A stretch of 64,000 nt of DNA, taken from assembly GCA_029834535.1 (NCBI GenBank), contig JAQMWT010000390.1, forward strand, positions 124,001 through 188,000. The letters run 5' to 3'. Of the stretch, positions 30,148 to 40,105 are shown piece after piece. Every line of letters begins with the position of its first letter. Position 1 is the first letter of the stretch. The stretch is from Chrysophaeum taylorii. Taxonomy: Eukaryota; Sar; Pelagophyceae; Pelagomonadales; Pelagomonadaceae. Below the pieces are notes generated by a model. That model searched no databases and was not told the DNA's origin. It worked only from the letters and a program-made list of their open reading frames with translations. The translations under genes and the position numbers were made by a program.

Positions 30148-32313
30148 CGAGGTAGTGTGCGCAACTTCGGGATAAGTGGAAACAGCGTCAGTCGGAGTAG
30201 TAGGGGCAGATTTCAGTTGGATATGGATAGTAGGGTCGGTACGTAAGACCTGGGTGATAAACTCTGTAGAGACCAGAAGGTATTCCTCCAAGTCAGCCAG
30301 AGATGCAGATGTAGCGCCAAACTCGGATGAGTTGTGATCAATAAAGCTGGTCGGTGCCAGGTACGTAAGTGCATATTGTAAGGAAGAAGTGCCGAAGGCA
30401 GCAGCGTGTTCAGTGAACGCAGATAAAAGGGGCTGAGGAATAGGGCACGTAGGTGAACCATCAGCAGTTAAGAAGGTTGCAGCTGGGATGCTGGATGCGC
30501 ACTTGGCGTGGGCGAAGTAACCATCGACGTGCGGGTAGCGGGCAAGTAAGTCAGTGCGCAACGGGAGAAGAAGACGAGCTAACAACGCATGTTCCCCCTC
30601 TGAGCAGATAGCAGACCAGAGGATACCACCACGGAGATGAAGGGCGGAGAGGGCGGGAGACTTGAACGTAAGAAAGTGGTGGCGAAGATCCCAGCGGAAA
30701 TCGGCGAGCTTGCCACCAGCGGCTTTGTAAGCACCAATAGTAGACGCTTGTAACCGGGCTCGGATAGTTTTCATAGAAGTGGCCTTGCGAGTGTTAGGCT
30801 GTTTGGAACCTGGGACAAGAATGAGGTCATCTTGTGCAAAAGATCTTTGTAAGAAGGAAGCAAGGGCGGCGGTGACATAGAGCCAGATTCGTCGGCGGTA
30901 ACGTCAGAAGATGGAGAAGAGGCCGGAGTAGGGGACGAAGAAGGAGGAGCGGAAGGAGGTGGGGAGTGCCCCCTCTGAGGATGAGGAGTCCTTGTCCCCT
31001 CTGAATGACATGGTCTTGGATAGTGGTGTGGGGTGTGAGCGAGAAAGGCGCGGAAGGAGCGTGTGGCGGAGGAGCTAGTTCAGGATCAGGAGTAGGATGC
31101 TGCAACATGTAGAGGAATTGCAGCTTGGACGAAACACGAATTTGTCCGTTTTCAGGGTTGAGGACGACGTCAGCGAGATGGTCGACGCGTGGGGAGACGA
31201 GCGGGTTTTGTGCGTTGGCGCAACAGAGATACAGATATTTGCGGCGGCACGGTTCCCACTTGTGGTGTTCATGGGGCTCCAATAGGAGGTAACATTCAGC
31301 GCCAAAATCTTGAGCATATCGTGTTGGGGAGTGCTGAGTTGGTTGTAGAGTAGCTGTTGCGGACTCAGAATAGCATGATGAATGCGCTCGAGCGTGGCGT
31401 TCGGGAGAAGGTTATAGCTTTGAACGGTGTGTATCACCGCCCATGGGAACATGATAGCGGGCTCCACGATCTTGGCGCCACGATAGTGAGCATTAAGGAG
31501 AGAACGAAGGCGAGTTGAGGAGGCGGAGGCGATGAAACCGATGGCAGACTCAACTTCAAAGTTAAAGTGGTGCATGTACGGCGGGAAGGCAATGAGTTGA
31601 ATGCCCTTATCGACGCGGTACGGGGAGGTAATGTGCTGGCTAAAGTAAGGCTTGAATGCATCGGAGTAGAGGGTGCGCATGTGCACATTGAGTTGTGTAC
31701 GACAGAAGTCATACACAAAATCCAGAGCTTGAGTGAACTCCGTGGCGTTGGTGGTGCGTGTAAAGTACACCAAGAGAAATTTCGAAATGAGTTCCTTGAA
31801 GACGATGATATGTGTGAAGCCTCCCCATTCGGATGGGATGGTCACATAGCCGCCGTCGCACGCCCAGACTTCACCGGCTTTGTGAGTTTGCTCAAAAGAG
31901 GGCTTGGTCGCATTGAAATGCTTGTGCGGGTGGCGCTTGTTGTGTGCGATGCAGTCGGTGCATAAGTCGCGATATGGTATGTCAGAAGCAGAGAATCCAG
32001 GGCGAGCAAGTACGTTGGGGGCCTTGGCAGCGACGTTGTCGGGGCAGTGATGCACCCGGTGAAAGCGATTAGCACGTTCTTTGGCATTGAGATATTCGGT
32101 GGATCCGTGTGCGAGGGACTTACGAGGAATTGGATGAGTGGGAATGTGCCGTTTGCGCCGAACATCGAACTTGAGTTCGGTGTCTAAGGCAGTGGAAGGC
32201 GGTGCGTCGTCATCCTGGTGCGCAGCAGGGTCACTTGGAGGTGCATCCTCATTATCACGAGTAGCGAGAGTATCTTCGTAGGACGACGATATATAGTTTA
32301 ACGACATTTCGGT
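30148..32313 (-). CDS. Copia integrase unit
   Basis: Inserts element DNA into the genome. It starts after the second SLNY-type site. An HHCC zinc site (FHRVHH..., CTDC) is followed by VWACDGGYV, LYSDAFKPYF and FNFEVESAIGF, giving the Asp, Asp and Glu of the DDE core. The main frame stays open to 31075. The typical copia segment after the core (YAQDFGAECYLLL, then KYLYLCCANAQ and VLNPENGQIRVSSKLQF) is in another frame from about 31330 to 30827, so there is a one-base break near 31330. A Pro-rich linker then leads back to the RT frame, which runs from about 30890 to site 3. Confidence 0.9.
32293..32313 (-). other. SLNY-type candidate cleavage site 2
   Basis: Encodes TEMSLNY followed by I, between the last methyltransferase motif and the integrase zinc site. 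Confidence 0.75.
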
Positions 32314-34370
32314 CAAGCAGTTGCTGGAAATAGACATCATAAAAGATTGTGCCAAAGACAAGGTATCTGTGCTGCACGTGGTGGAGGCTTGGTCAACGGT
32401 CATGAAATTGGATACATAGGATTTCTTCGTCACGGCAGCAGTATGTTGGAAGGTAGGGTCCAACATAAGGGATTTAATATCGGCGACGATGAGCGAAAGG
32501 TGCTTGTACAGAGTGCTGTACGTACCGGCAGGCAGAGCATTGCTGAGCATGTCACAGCAAAGGTCATGGCGTAGAGACAAGAGGAAAGATTCCTGTTGTT
32601 TGGTGTGGTTGTTAGCACGAATCAACTCCGGTCGAGTGGGGTAGCGTAATTTCCCGTTGCGAGGGTCGAGTAAAATAATATTGGCATACCCTCGGACGGT
32701 TGGCAATGGAGCAAGCATTGAGTGGATTTTAGAGCCGAGTTTGCGGTCACTTCCACGAAGGTACCCTATATAGCGACTATGAGATAGGTGATGATCTTCC
32801 AGAGCAAAAAGAGAATCCTTGTAATCGAAAGAGTTGTCGGTGGCCTTGTAGGTAAGGCAGCCAGGCATCACGAGAGCGCATCTGGACACGAGGTTTTGTA
32901 TGGCGGTGCCATAGGTGGTAGCGGAGCCAACTTGGGGAAGGGCTTGGACTATCCACAAGTAACCCATAAACGGCTCCAGATATATGGACCTGTCCCGGTC
33001 GCGGGGGATGTCGGAAGCAGTGAACGTATACGTGCTCCCAAAGGCGTTGATGGGGGTCTTTTGGTTGGTGGTGGCGTTCTCTATGGTGAGGTTGCCGTCG
33101 GAATGGTGGCCACCAGTTAAGAAGTAGGAGTTGTGTGATGTTGATGAGGTTGTAAGTAATAACCTGTGTGACGGTTGGTTAGTTTCGAAAACGGTTATGT
33201 AATAGGACACAGGAGTGGGTGAGTTAGTATGTAAGCTTGCGAACACGTTATAGAGGATTGTAAAAATCTTGACGTGTATAGGATGTGTTGCATTGGGTAA
33301 TGGCTCCATAGAGGAGCGTTTAAAGCACAACTGATGGTAAGTACACTCGGGTTGAACAGAGTGAGTACGTTGCTCGTGAGCCTGTTGTGAGTGAAGGCGA
33401 AGTAGTAACATATTGAGGGATTCAAGGTCAGCCATAGTAAGCTGAGCAGAACCTGTGCGAGAGTAAGGTGCAAACGTTTTAGGAACGGGTATATATGGAG
33501 GATCGGGGAACACCCGGATCCAGTCTTTGGTTAGGTGGTTAGGTAGCCAAAGGCGCTTGGGAATAGCTTGTAGATCATCCACGATCTTTAGGAAGGGGCG
33601 TGGATGGAGGATGGGCCACGATGATAGTTTAATTGGTCCAGTAGAATATCTGCGTGCGACGCATATCCACCTTTCTCTAGATTGGTAGTCGCCACATAGG
33701 TAGGTCGGGAACCTATCAACAACATCGACACAGTAATCAAGGGTAGTATAGATAAGGTTGGCCACTGTGATGTGGTCTTGATGACAGTACTTATGCGGAG
33801 GCGTCATCTCAGCCAGTAGTACCAAGGGCTGGAGTAGCTTGATGACAGACAGCATGCTGTCGAAACGTCCAGCAGACTGTGTAAGTCTTCTGACTTTTGT
33901 TGTTTTAGTAAATTCCTGTTTGTGCAGGGAGGTGTGATCTCGATTATATCACAATAGAATGAGCGCCTTTCCTCGGGTGAGATTAGGTGAAGATGGTTAA
34001 TAAAGGCGGGGAGAGATTCAAATAATAGTACAGTAGGAAAACGGTGGCGTAACATACGAACAAGCGTATCATCAGACTCAACAACAACTTTTACATTGAT
34101 ATTTAAGCCTAAGTCATTAGTGGCTTGAGACAGGAACGCCGGAGTTGACAAACCAGAACAAAGTAACATGACAGGGGTTTGCGGAGATTGAACTCTTGTG
34201 AGAGAAAAACTGGCCGTGCGAGTAGTCAACTCAACGGCTGCGTATTTTGCTGAACAAATTTGTTCTGTTTCCGAAGATTGAGAACCAAAGGGCGAATCCA
34301 CGGTCGATCTGGTAAAACTCGTTGGGGGAGGTAATTGTAGTATGCCAGTAGCTCCCTGTTTTCATGGTAT
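32314..34370 (-). CDS. Retrotransposon-borne C5-cytosine DNA methyltransferase-like domain
   Basis: Lies between SLNY-type sites 1 and 2. In the first frame (about 34370-33804): motif I VMLLCSGLSTPAFL (34172), then LGLNINVKVVVESDD (motif II region) and motif IV CDIIEITPPC with the catalytic-type Pro-Cys at 33932-33924. In the Gag/integrase frame, from about 33920: motif VI PLVLLAEMTP (Glu at 33810, ENV changed to EMT), motif VIII GDYQSRERWICVARR (33684), a long variable region of about 330 residues, motif IX RYPTRPELIR and motif X LSNALPAGTYSTLYKHLSLI. Order and spacing fit DNMT/Dcm-type enzymes that methylate cytosine in DNA. A one-base frame break separates IV from VI near 33920, so this copy probably makes no active enzyme unless frameshifting occurs. 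Confidence 0.75.
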
Positions 34371-34494
34371 CGCTTGAGGGGAAATGCAAGGGAGCGAAGT
34401 TCCAGCCGCTTGTCGCGCGCGATGTTGTAGGTGATGCAAGGGAGAGCGGGTAAATTAGCTGCGACATAGTGTATGGGTATACGTACATCTTTGT

Positions 34495-36564
34495 CTATGC
34501 GGCTCGTGACAGCGCTGAGCTTTGGCTCAGCTCGATCGTTGAACACGGTGGTAATGGCTCGTCAGCCTCATCAGCCATGCCGTGCTTTTCGTCAAATGAC
34601 GATAGGGAGGTGTGGTCGGCATCCCTTGTGGGTTCGGCTTGTGGTGGTAGATTGAGGGCAGATTGGACCTGTGAAGATAGCGAGGACAATAATGCTGGTG
34701 GTAAAGCCGAGATGGCGGAAGCGGTAAAGAGGTTAGACACAGTATTGGAAGGATTACCCTGTGTGTTTGTAGTAGGAGGAGTTGTTGTTGGGGTGGGAGC
34801 AGTAACGACAGTATGGTGTTGTGGCTCCACGTAGTTTAACGACTTTTCGGTCGAGGATAGATGAACGTCTACATCATAAATGATGTCTTCTGCAAACATG
34901 AGCTGTTCGTTTAGACGAAGTAAACTACTGTTGTCCTCAGTAGATGTTGTTGACAGGATATCGGCTGATTGTAGCAAGGTCTCAAATAACTTGTTGATAT
35001 TCTGTTGTAGCTGAGCCGTGGTATCATTATCTGTCACATGCTTCGTGAGTTCGCTACACTGTTCTCGCAGGGTGTTTAAGGTGTGGTTTGTTCGATCTAA
35101 TAATTTCATGTTAGACCGAGAGGACCTGTCAAAAGTGCGGGGGTAAATTGGACGGTCATGGGACTGTCCGGCAGTTTTCTTGGTGACGTAAGAATCACCA
35201 GGACGATAATACGATAAATCGCTGCGAGAGAAAGGCTGGCGAGCATCATTAGAGTTACGCAAGCGTCTAGCATTAAACGTGGAAGATGTACCAGGTTGGG
35301 ACGAAGTGATGAAGGCGAGTGTGTTAGCAGTTTGAGTCAGACTTTTGTCCGATGAGTCCAAAGTATGTGTAAGTAGTAACTTTGGCTTTGGTTGAGATGA
35401 TAAACCTTCGACATAGGGTTGCCAAGAAACAGGGCGTTCTAAGCGTCTTTTGTTCGACCCATTTGATACGACATTGTAAAGGTCTAATGCGTATTCTAAA
35501 ATGTAGCTTGGGTTGGTAGGGTGACACAATCGTTCAGCTTCTGGCACAGGTCGAGATGAAGATCGGGTTTCGTACATATAACACCAATCTACCCAACCAC
35601 GATCGTAACGGTTGTTGCTGGTATTATCGGCATAATGCCGATGTATCTCTTCATAGATTTTTCTGCAAAGAGTGCCAAAGTCGAATTGAAGGTCAGTCTC
35701 TTCCTGGTTAAGTTGGTAAGAGATTTGCCTAAATGCTAGGACAGCTTCGATAAATACATGGACATACCAGTTAGGATTATAAACAACAGAGTTAAATTGC
35801 TGTTTCAAATAAGACACATCAGTAGTCGTAACAGACTCGTAGTGACTAAAGGCGATGAGCATAATAGCTCGAGCCTTGTTGGGTAAATAACTTTTGTTGT
35901 ATACCTCATTGATGGCGGGCCAGGCCGCAAGTGCCGGTTTTCCAACACTTTCAAGATTGAAGTAAGTATGTAAGAATGTAGCGTACGTGTTCTGGTAAGT
36001 GTGCCAGTCAGCTGCAGTTAAAGAAAACATGGTAACCGGGGCACGAACACGAGTGTCGAAAGCTAGTGCCTTCGGGTGCGCGCGATTTAAGATTCGTTCC
36101 TCTTCTAAGAAACGAGCGTTGATTTCAGGACGTAATGCCTTGACTTCATAGTCGTAACAGACGGTAGTTAGCTGAGCTACTTCTGCATCAGGTAAGTGGG
36201 GAAAAGCTTCGTTGGTGAAATGCCATTCCTGATACTCAGGGGGTAACTCATCAACAGTTAAACGGAGATCAGCAGCCCTATCGGTCTTCCATTCCAGGAA
36301 AACGCGATCGAGAATTTGATTCCGGAGGATTTCGTAGTCCTTGCATGGCCGAGTATATGCTTCATACGAGTCGTACTCGAGGAAAGCATCGGCAAGACTG
36401 GACCGTAGTAATTGCTTGATATGCTTGATTTGCAAGGATACCTTGCGGTTCTGAAGCTGAAAGCGGTGGCCCTCATTAAGGAACTCAATTACAGGAGCTT
36501 CGAGCTTCAATATATCCGCACCTGTGATCGCCTTAGGTGCGGCTCGTGCTGCGTGTTCTGCCAT
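34495..36564 (-). CDS. Copia Gag-like protein
   Basis: First coding unit after the leader; 689 residues from the ATG at 36564 (MAEHAARAAPK), since the longer frame starts only at a GTG. It is mostly helical and polar with many aromatic residues, as in capsid proteins. No CCHC zinc knuckle is present. The first SLNY-type site lies at about residue 572, so mature Gag would end there; a Thr/Pro-rich spacer follows and the frame stops at 34495. The coding signal then passes through another frame (34546-34226, residues such as RIPIHYVAANLPALPCITYN) before the methyltransferase. I could not find a DSG/DTG protease site in Gag or in this linker. Confidence 0.75.
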   Translation of the reverse strand: MAEHAARAAPKAITGADILKLEAPVIEFLNEGHRFQLQNRKVSLQIKHIKQLLRSSLADAFLEYDSYEAYTRPCKDYEILRNQILDRVFLEWKTDRAADLRLTVDELPPEYQEWHFTNEAFPHLPDAEVAQLTTVCYDYEVKALRPEINARFLEEERILNRAHPKALAFDTRVRAPVTMFSLTAADWHTYQNTYATFLHTYFNLESVGKPALAAWPAINEVYNKSYLPNKARAIMLIAFSHYESVTTTDVSYLKQQFNSVVYNPNWYVHVFIEAVLAFRQISYQLNQEETDLQFDFGTLCRKIYEEIHRHYADNTSNNRYDRGWVDWCYMYETRSSSRPVPEAERLCHPTNPSYILEYALDLYNVVSNGSNKRRLERPVSWQPYVEGLSSQPKPKLLLTHTLDSSDKSLTQTANTLAFITSSQPGTSSTFNARRLRNSNDARQPFSRSDLSYYRPGDSYVTKKTAGQSHDRPIYPRTFDRSSRSNMKLLDRTNHTLNTLREQCSELTKHVTDNDTTAQLQQNINKLFETLLQSADILSTTSTEDNSSLLRLNEQLMFAEDIIYDVDVHLSSTEKSLNYVEPQHHTVVTAPTPTTTPPTTNTQGNPSNTVSNLFTASAISALPPALLSSLSSQVQSALNLPPQAEPTRDADHTSLSSFDEKHGMADEADEPLPPCSTIELSQSSALSRAA
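34831..34851 (-). other. SLNY-type candidate cleavage site 1
   Basis: Encodes TEKSLNY followed by V, near the end of Gag and in the Gag frame. Confidence 0.75.
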
Positions 36565-37076
36565 AGCAGTTGACGGGGAACCTGTGGGTTCAGTCACGCA
36601 GTTGACACTGTCTAGACATTCTAAGGGGGTCTGTCTGTCGGTGTCTATGTACACTCATCGATTTTTTCGATGGAAAATGTGTCTATATGACGACTGTGCA
36701 AGCTGTGAGTCCAGAGTAGTGTCGCTAAGCGTAGTCACTCAGGCAGCTGGTTAGTTTTGGTGCTCTCAAGGAGCTTGTTAAGTGCATTACCATGGAATGT
36801 ACGAGTGGACGTACCCAAAATATTCCATAACATATGTGCAAGAGTACAGGTTAGCCAATTACACACACATCAACATTGACATGACAATACGATGCTATAA
36901 AACAGGTGCACACAAGGTTACACGATCACGAGTGCAAAAAAATATTATATACAGCCCAGTGGTAATGGCGTTGTATTTACAAGTGTGTTTTCGTGGCGAG
37001 GCTAGGTCGGCGCGGTAACGACCCAATACCCATAGGTTACGTGCACGTTTTAACACATGATATCTCAGGGACCCGC

Positions 37077-37090
37077 CTGGGCCCATAACC
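37077..37090 (-). other. Primer binding site, internal initiator tRNA-Met type
   Basis: Minus strand GGTTATGGGCCCAG begins directly at the LTR edge. It is complementary to CTGGGCCCATAACC of the anticodon arm of eukaryotic initiator tRNA-Met rather than to its 3' end. Drosophila copia uses the same priming with a cleaved tRNA. Confidence 0.85.
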
Positions 37091-37404
37091 TGCAGAGCAT
37101 TTAGCAAGCAGTGGTAAGTCACCTGGGAAACCATCCCGTCTCATCGTGTAAGTCTGGAAAAGGTTAATTCGGGGAACGAAGGTTATGTTCCCTATATCCT
37201 CAGAACACGACAGGCGGCATCTAGAACTACACGAGAAAGGTTAAGTGTATAGTGCTACATACCTCGGGACGCGCTAGACCATGATGATGAGCGTAGGCAC
37301 AAATCAGAGGACTATTTGATTGTGTAGAAAGGAAGAAGAAGGGTAAGGAAGAGATCACGTTCTCAACGGACGGATAAGGGTAAGAGGCAGGAGATTTCTC
37401 TGCA
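37091..37404 (-). repeat. 5' LTR of the copia element
   Basis: 314 bp, with the same TGCAGAG/CTCTGCA ends as the other LTR. It should carry the element promoter; no TATA box is evident. Confidence 0.95.
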
Positions 37405-37409
37405 ACCAA
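37405..37409. repeat. Target-site duplication (right)
   Basis: ACCAA, matching 25986-25990. Confidence 0.85.
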
Positions 37410-38479
37410 AACATAGTTTTCGATGTTCTGATTCTCTCGACTCCGATCTTCTATCACACCACCGCTTCTTGCGAGGGGTGAATGATACTGCTTGAAAAAA
37501 TCCAGAAGAAGGGAATTGAGTTTCGATTAGAGCTAATAATTCCCAGGCTTATAGAGCCAGGATGGAGAGAAAGGCGGGCGGGCGCTAGAGAGGCGAGCAA
37601 CAGGATCGAAAAAGACGACTCAAGCAAAGCGCAAAAACCAACGACGAAAGAGCGGACAGAGAAAAGCACGCAAGAGCACGGGATCAGAAGGTGAACCACG
37701 AAAATTAAAGGCGCCATTTCAAACATGACGAGGAAAGAGTTAAAGGTGAAGAAGGAAAAAGCAAGAGCCAACAGCAAGTGGCGGGGGGGTTGGGAGACAA
37801 CTTCGCGACTTGGTCGCCGCATGATACCGCACATCCGAGAAGACAGCAGGGCGCCAGATTTTTCGCCACATGATGGTGCCATCGAAAAACCAGCGTTAGC
37901 AACCACAGCACAATCGACAAGGGTGGCCGGTGAAGAGAGAACCTAGCAGCCGTGCTTTCGCAAGCACACGATGTTGCAGCAGCAGCAAAGTGGCCACAGA
38001 ACCCCGCCGAAAACGTGTATGCAGATGATGGCGGGGTGATTCCAGGAGCTGGGGCAACAACGAGGAAATGCGATCCAAAAAAATCCGCAGGAAGCACTAC
38101 ATTGCCGTGCGCCACGAGGAACTTGACACACATCCCGTGAAGAATTCAGACGGGGTTCGCACGCTCGAAGACGCGCAAGGTTCGTGAGCGGAGTCGAGCC
38201 AACCCCCCTATTTGGAGGAAAGTGGACTGGGATAATGATGCCACTTTTTTGCTGTTGCAATACGAGTTTGCCGTCGCGCACGCGCGATCAGAACGCGCAC
38301 GACTGGTGCGAAGCATCAGTTCAAAGGGGGATTCGATTCGATTCGGGTGCCCACTTGGAATGTCCACATTCGATCTCCTAGCCACGTCTTCGTCGTCTAC
38401 GCCGGACGGTCGCTCGGAGTCGCCTCGATACTACCCCAGGGTAGATATTTGAGCCTAATTTAGTCGTCTTTTTTTCCCT
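37410..38479. other. Anonymous DNA right of the retrotransposon
   Basis: Frames of up to 150 codons on the minus strand have biased, hydrophobic composition without a known domain. No gene called. Confidence 0.4.
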
Positions 38480-38481
38480 TA

Positions 38482-39727
38482 GACCAGTTCTCTACCGGAT
38501 TACCAAAACTTTGAAAGTTGGCCGAATAGTAAGGGCAGCTTATTTGGCCCACTTTACGTGCCGGTTCTCTACCGGTGATGATATCACGGTTGTTGCGCGG
38601 TTCGAATGCGGCTAAGCGCAGCAAGGCTGTGACAACATTGTCCGGAACGATGGTGCGCTGATGCGAGCGACCCCGAATCGGACAGCGACGACGATGGTCG
38701 CACGGTCGTCGTCACCGCAGCGGTAAAGCGTCGTCGAATCGCGGCGAAAGGTCCGGTCCCACCCCGCGCACTATGCTTGAGGCGCTCCTCCGCGAGGAGG
38801 GGCTTCGGGCTTCGGCGCCCTCAGCACCGCTAATTATAACGATAGCACTCTTCATATCGGAGGAGGCGGCCGGTGGTAGGGGCGGGCCGGACGCCGGGAG
38901 GCGGAGACGATGGAGGTGCTGAGGAGGAATCAAGAAGGCAAGAATGGGGTTGTAGGTTCCGGACGAGCTCGGGAACATCAGGATCGGCGGCATGCAGGAT
39001 ATCGTCCATTGCTGGATCGTTCGATTTGCAGACCTTGGCCAGCTCCTCCCAGTGCAAGCTGGGCTCCTCGGCGTCGAGTTGCGTCATGTCCCGCAAAAGG
39101 TGGGCGCCTCGCGTCTGGACGATAGACATGACCATCCGCGATCGGCAGGGATCCTTCGACCAGTGATTCTTTGGCGGTGACGGCGGCGAGCGAGCTTCGC
39201 GAAGCGGGTTGCGCCAGCTCGGGGACGCGGCCTCAGTTGCCGCCGCACGCGCTGCGCCGACGGATGATGCAGCCTCTGGCTCTGCGCCCTCCGACTCGGC
39301 CGAGTCGCTCAGTGTGGAGGCCGCGGTTGTCGTCCCCACCTTTATTTTCGAGCCAAGCCACGAGCGCGGCCCAGGTCCAGCCCTTGCACTTTTGGGGTCC
39401 GGCAAGCTTCGCTCTGCGGCCCGGCGCTTGATCTCCGCCGCGAGGAGTTAGTTTGTTTTCCGGCCGCGACACCTTCGGGGTACAGCTCTGCATCGTCGTC
39501 GCAGCCCAGCCGGGTTTGATCTTCAGCGTCGCCGCCCGCCGCTGCGCTTCCTTCGTGGTCCTCGCCACACTCGGGATATTCATACGAGTTTTTTGACTTT
39601 GACGCCCTCGGAAAATCAAATCCCGAGCCAAGTGAAGTCCGATTATTTGAAACTCCTCCAAATATCCCGCCCTGATTATTTGGCCAATTTCATTATTTGG
39701 CCAACTTTATTCGGTAGAGATCGGGTC
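38482..39727. mobile_element. Possible non-autonomous TIR element with TA duplication
   Basis: The left end GACCAGTTCTCTACCGGA and the right end, read inward as GACCCGATCTCTACCGAA, match at 15 of 18 positions. Both are flanked by TA, as in Tc1/mariner-type insertion. TTGGCC and TTATTTGG blocks recur near both ends. The inside carries minus-strand frames of 191 and 142 codons with no transposase signature I can see, so it may be a deletion derivative or a gene fragment carrier. Confidence 0.45.
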
Positions 39728-40105
39728 TAAGTTAAGTGTGCTCTTCCTCTTTGATTCTCCATTTTGGCTCTTTGAGACCGAGAATATTTGGCCGCCATAG
39801 CGACGTTTTCATCCTGCTTCTCCATGTTCTCTCTGCTTTTGCCTTTCCCTGCCTTTTTCTTCGCCGTTCTCCGTGGTCTCTCTCTCCTTTTTCGCCCCCC
39901 TTCACATATGTAATAACGGATCCGTGGGTCAAAAAAAACACATACAAGTTGAACTCAACTTTCTATTTTTCTCAGCCGTTGCGGCAAAGGACAAGTTTTG
40001 GGAGGGGGTGTAGAAAAGGAGGTAAAAGAGCCCCCGAAGAAGTAGTTAGTTCCTAAGGAAGGAAATAGGAATGTCCACAAGTTGAAAGGCGGAAAGCCGT
40101 TATCC

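Larger units (their letters stand above)
25991..37404 (-). mobile_element. Full-length Ty1/copia LTR retrotransposon with a DNA methyltransferase domain
   Basis: An 11.4-kb element in minus orientation, about twice the usual copia length. Order from 37404 downward: LTR, primer site, Gag, C5-DNA methyltransferase-like domain, integrase, reverse transcriptase-RNase H, two further coding units, purine tract, LTR. Integrase before RT defines the Ty1/copia superfamily. The LTRs differ at about six positions and two 2-nt indels, so the insertion is recent but not new. Four of the five T[E/A]xSLNY repeats fall in one common frame, so the ancestral element probably made one polyprotein of about 3,000 residues. 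This copy has local frame breaks at about 34.5-33.9, 31.3-30.8 and 28.2 kb. Base composition is clearly more AT-rich than in the neighbouring genes. Confidence 0.95.

Noticed and set aside
33195-33473. Small overlapping frames inside the retrotransposon
   Set aside because: They lie within the larger methyltransferase/integrase frame and carry no own signature.
34226-34546. FNDRAEPKLSAVTSRI as a decayed protease site
   Set aside because: The expected D[ST]GA core is not present; the resemblance is too weak to call.
25991-37404. Alternative reading as a retrovirus or gypsy element
   Set aside because: Integrase precedes reverse transcriptase and no envelope or chromodomain is seen, so it is Ty1/copia.
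38590-38625. tRNA-like B box (GGTTCGAATGC)
   Set aside because: No matching A box, acceptor stem or cloverleaf could be formed around it.
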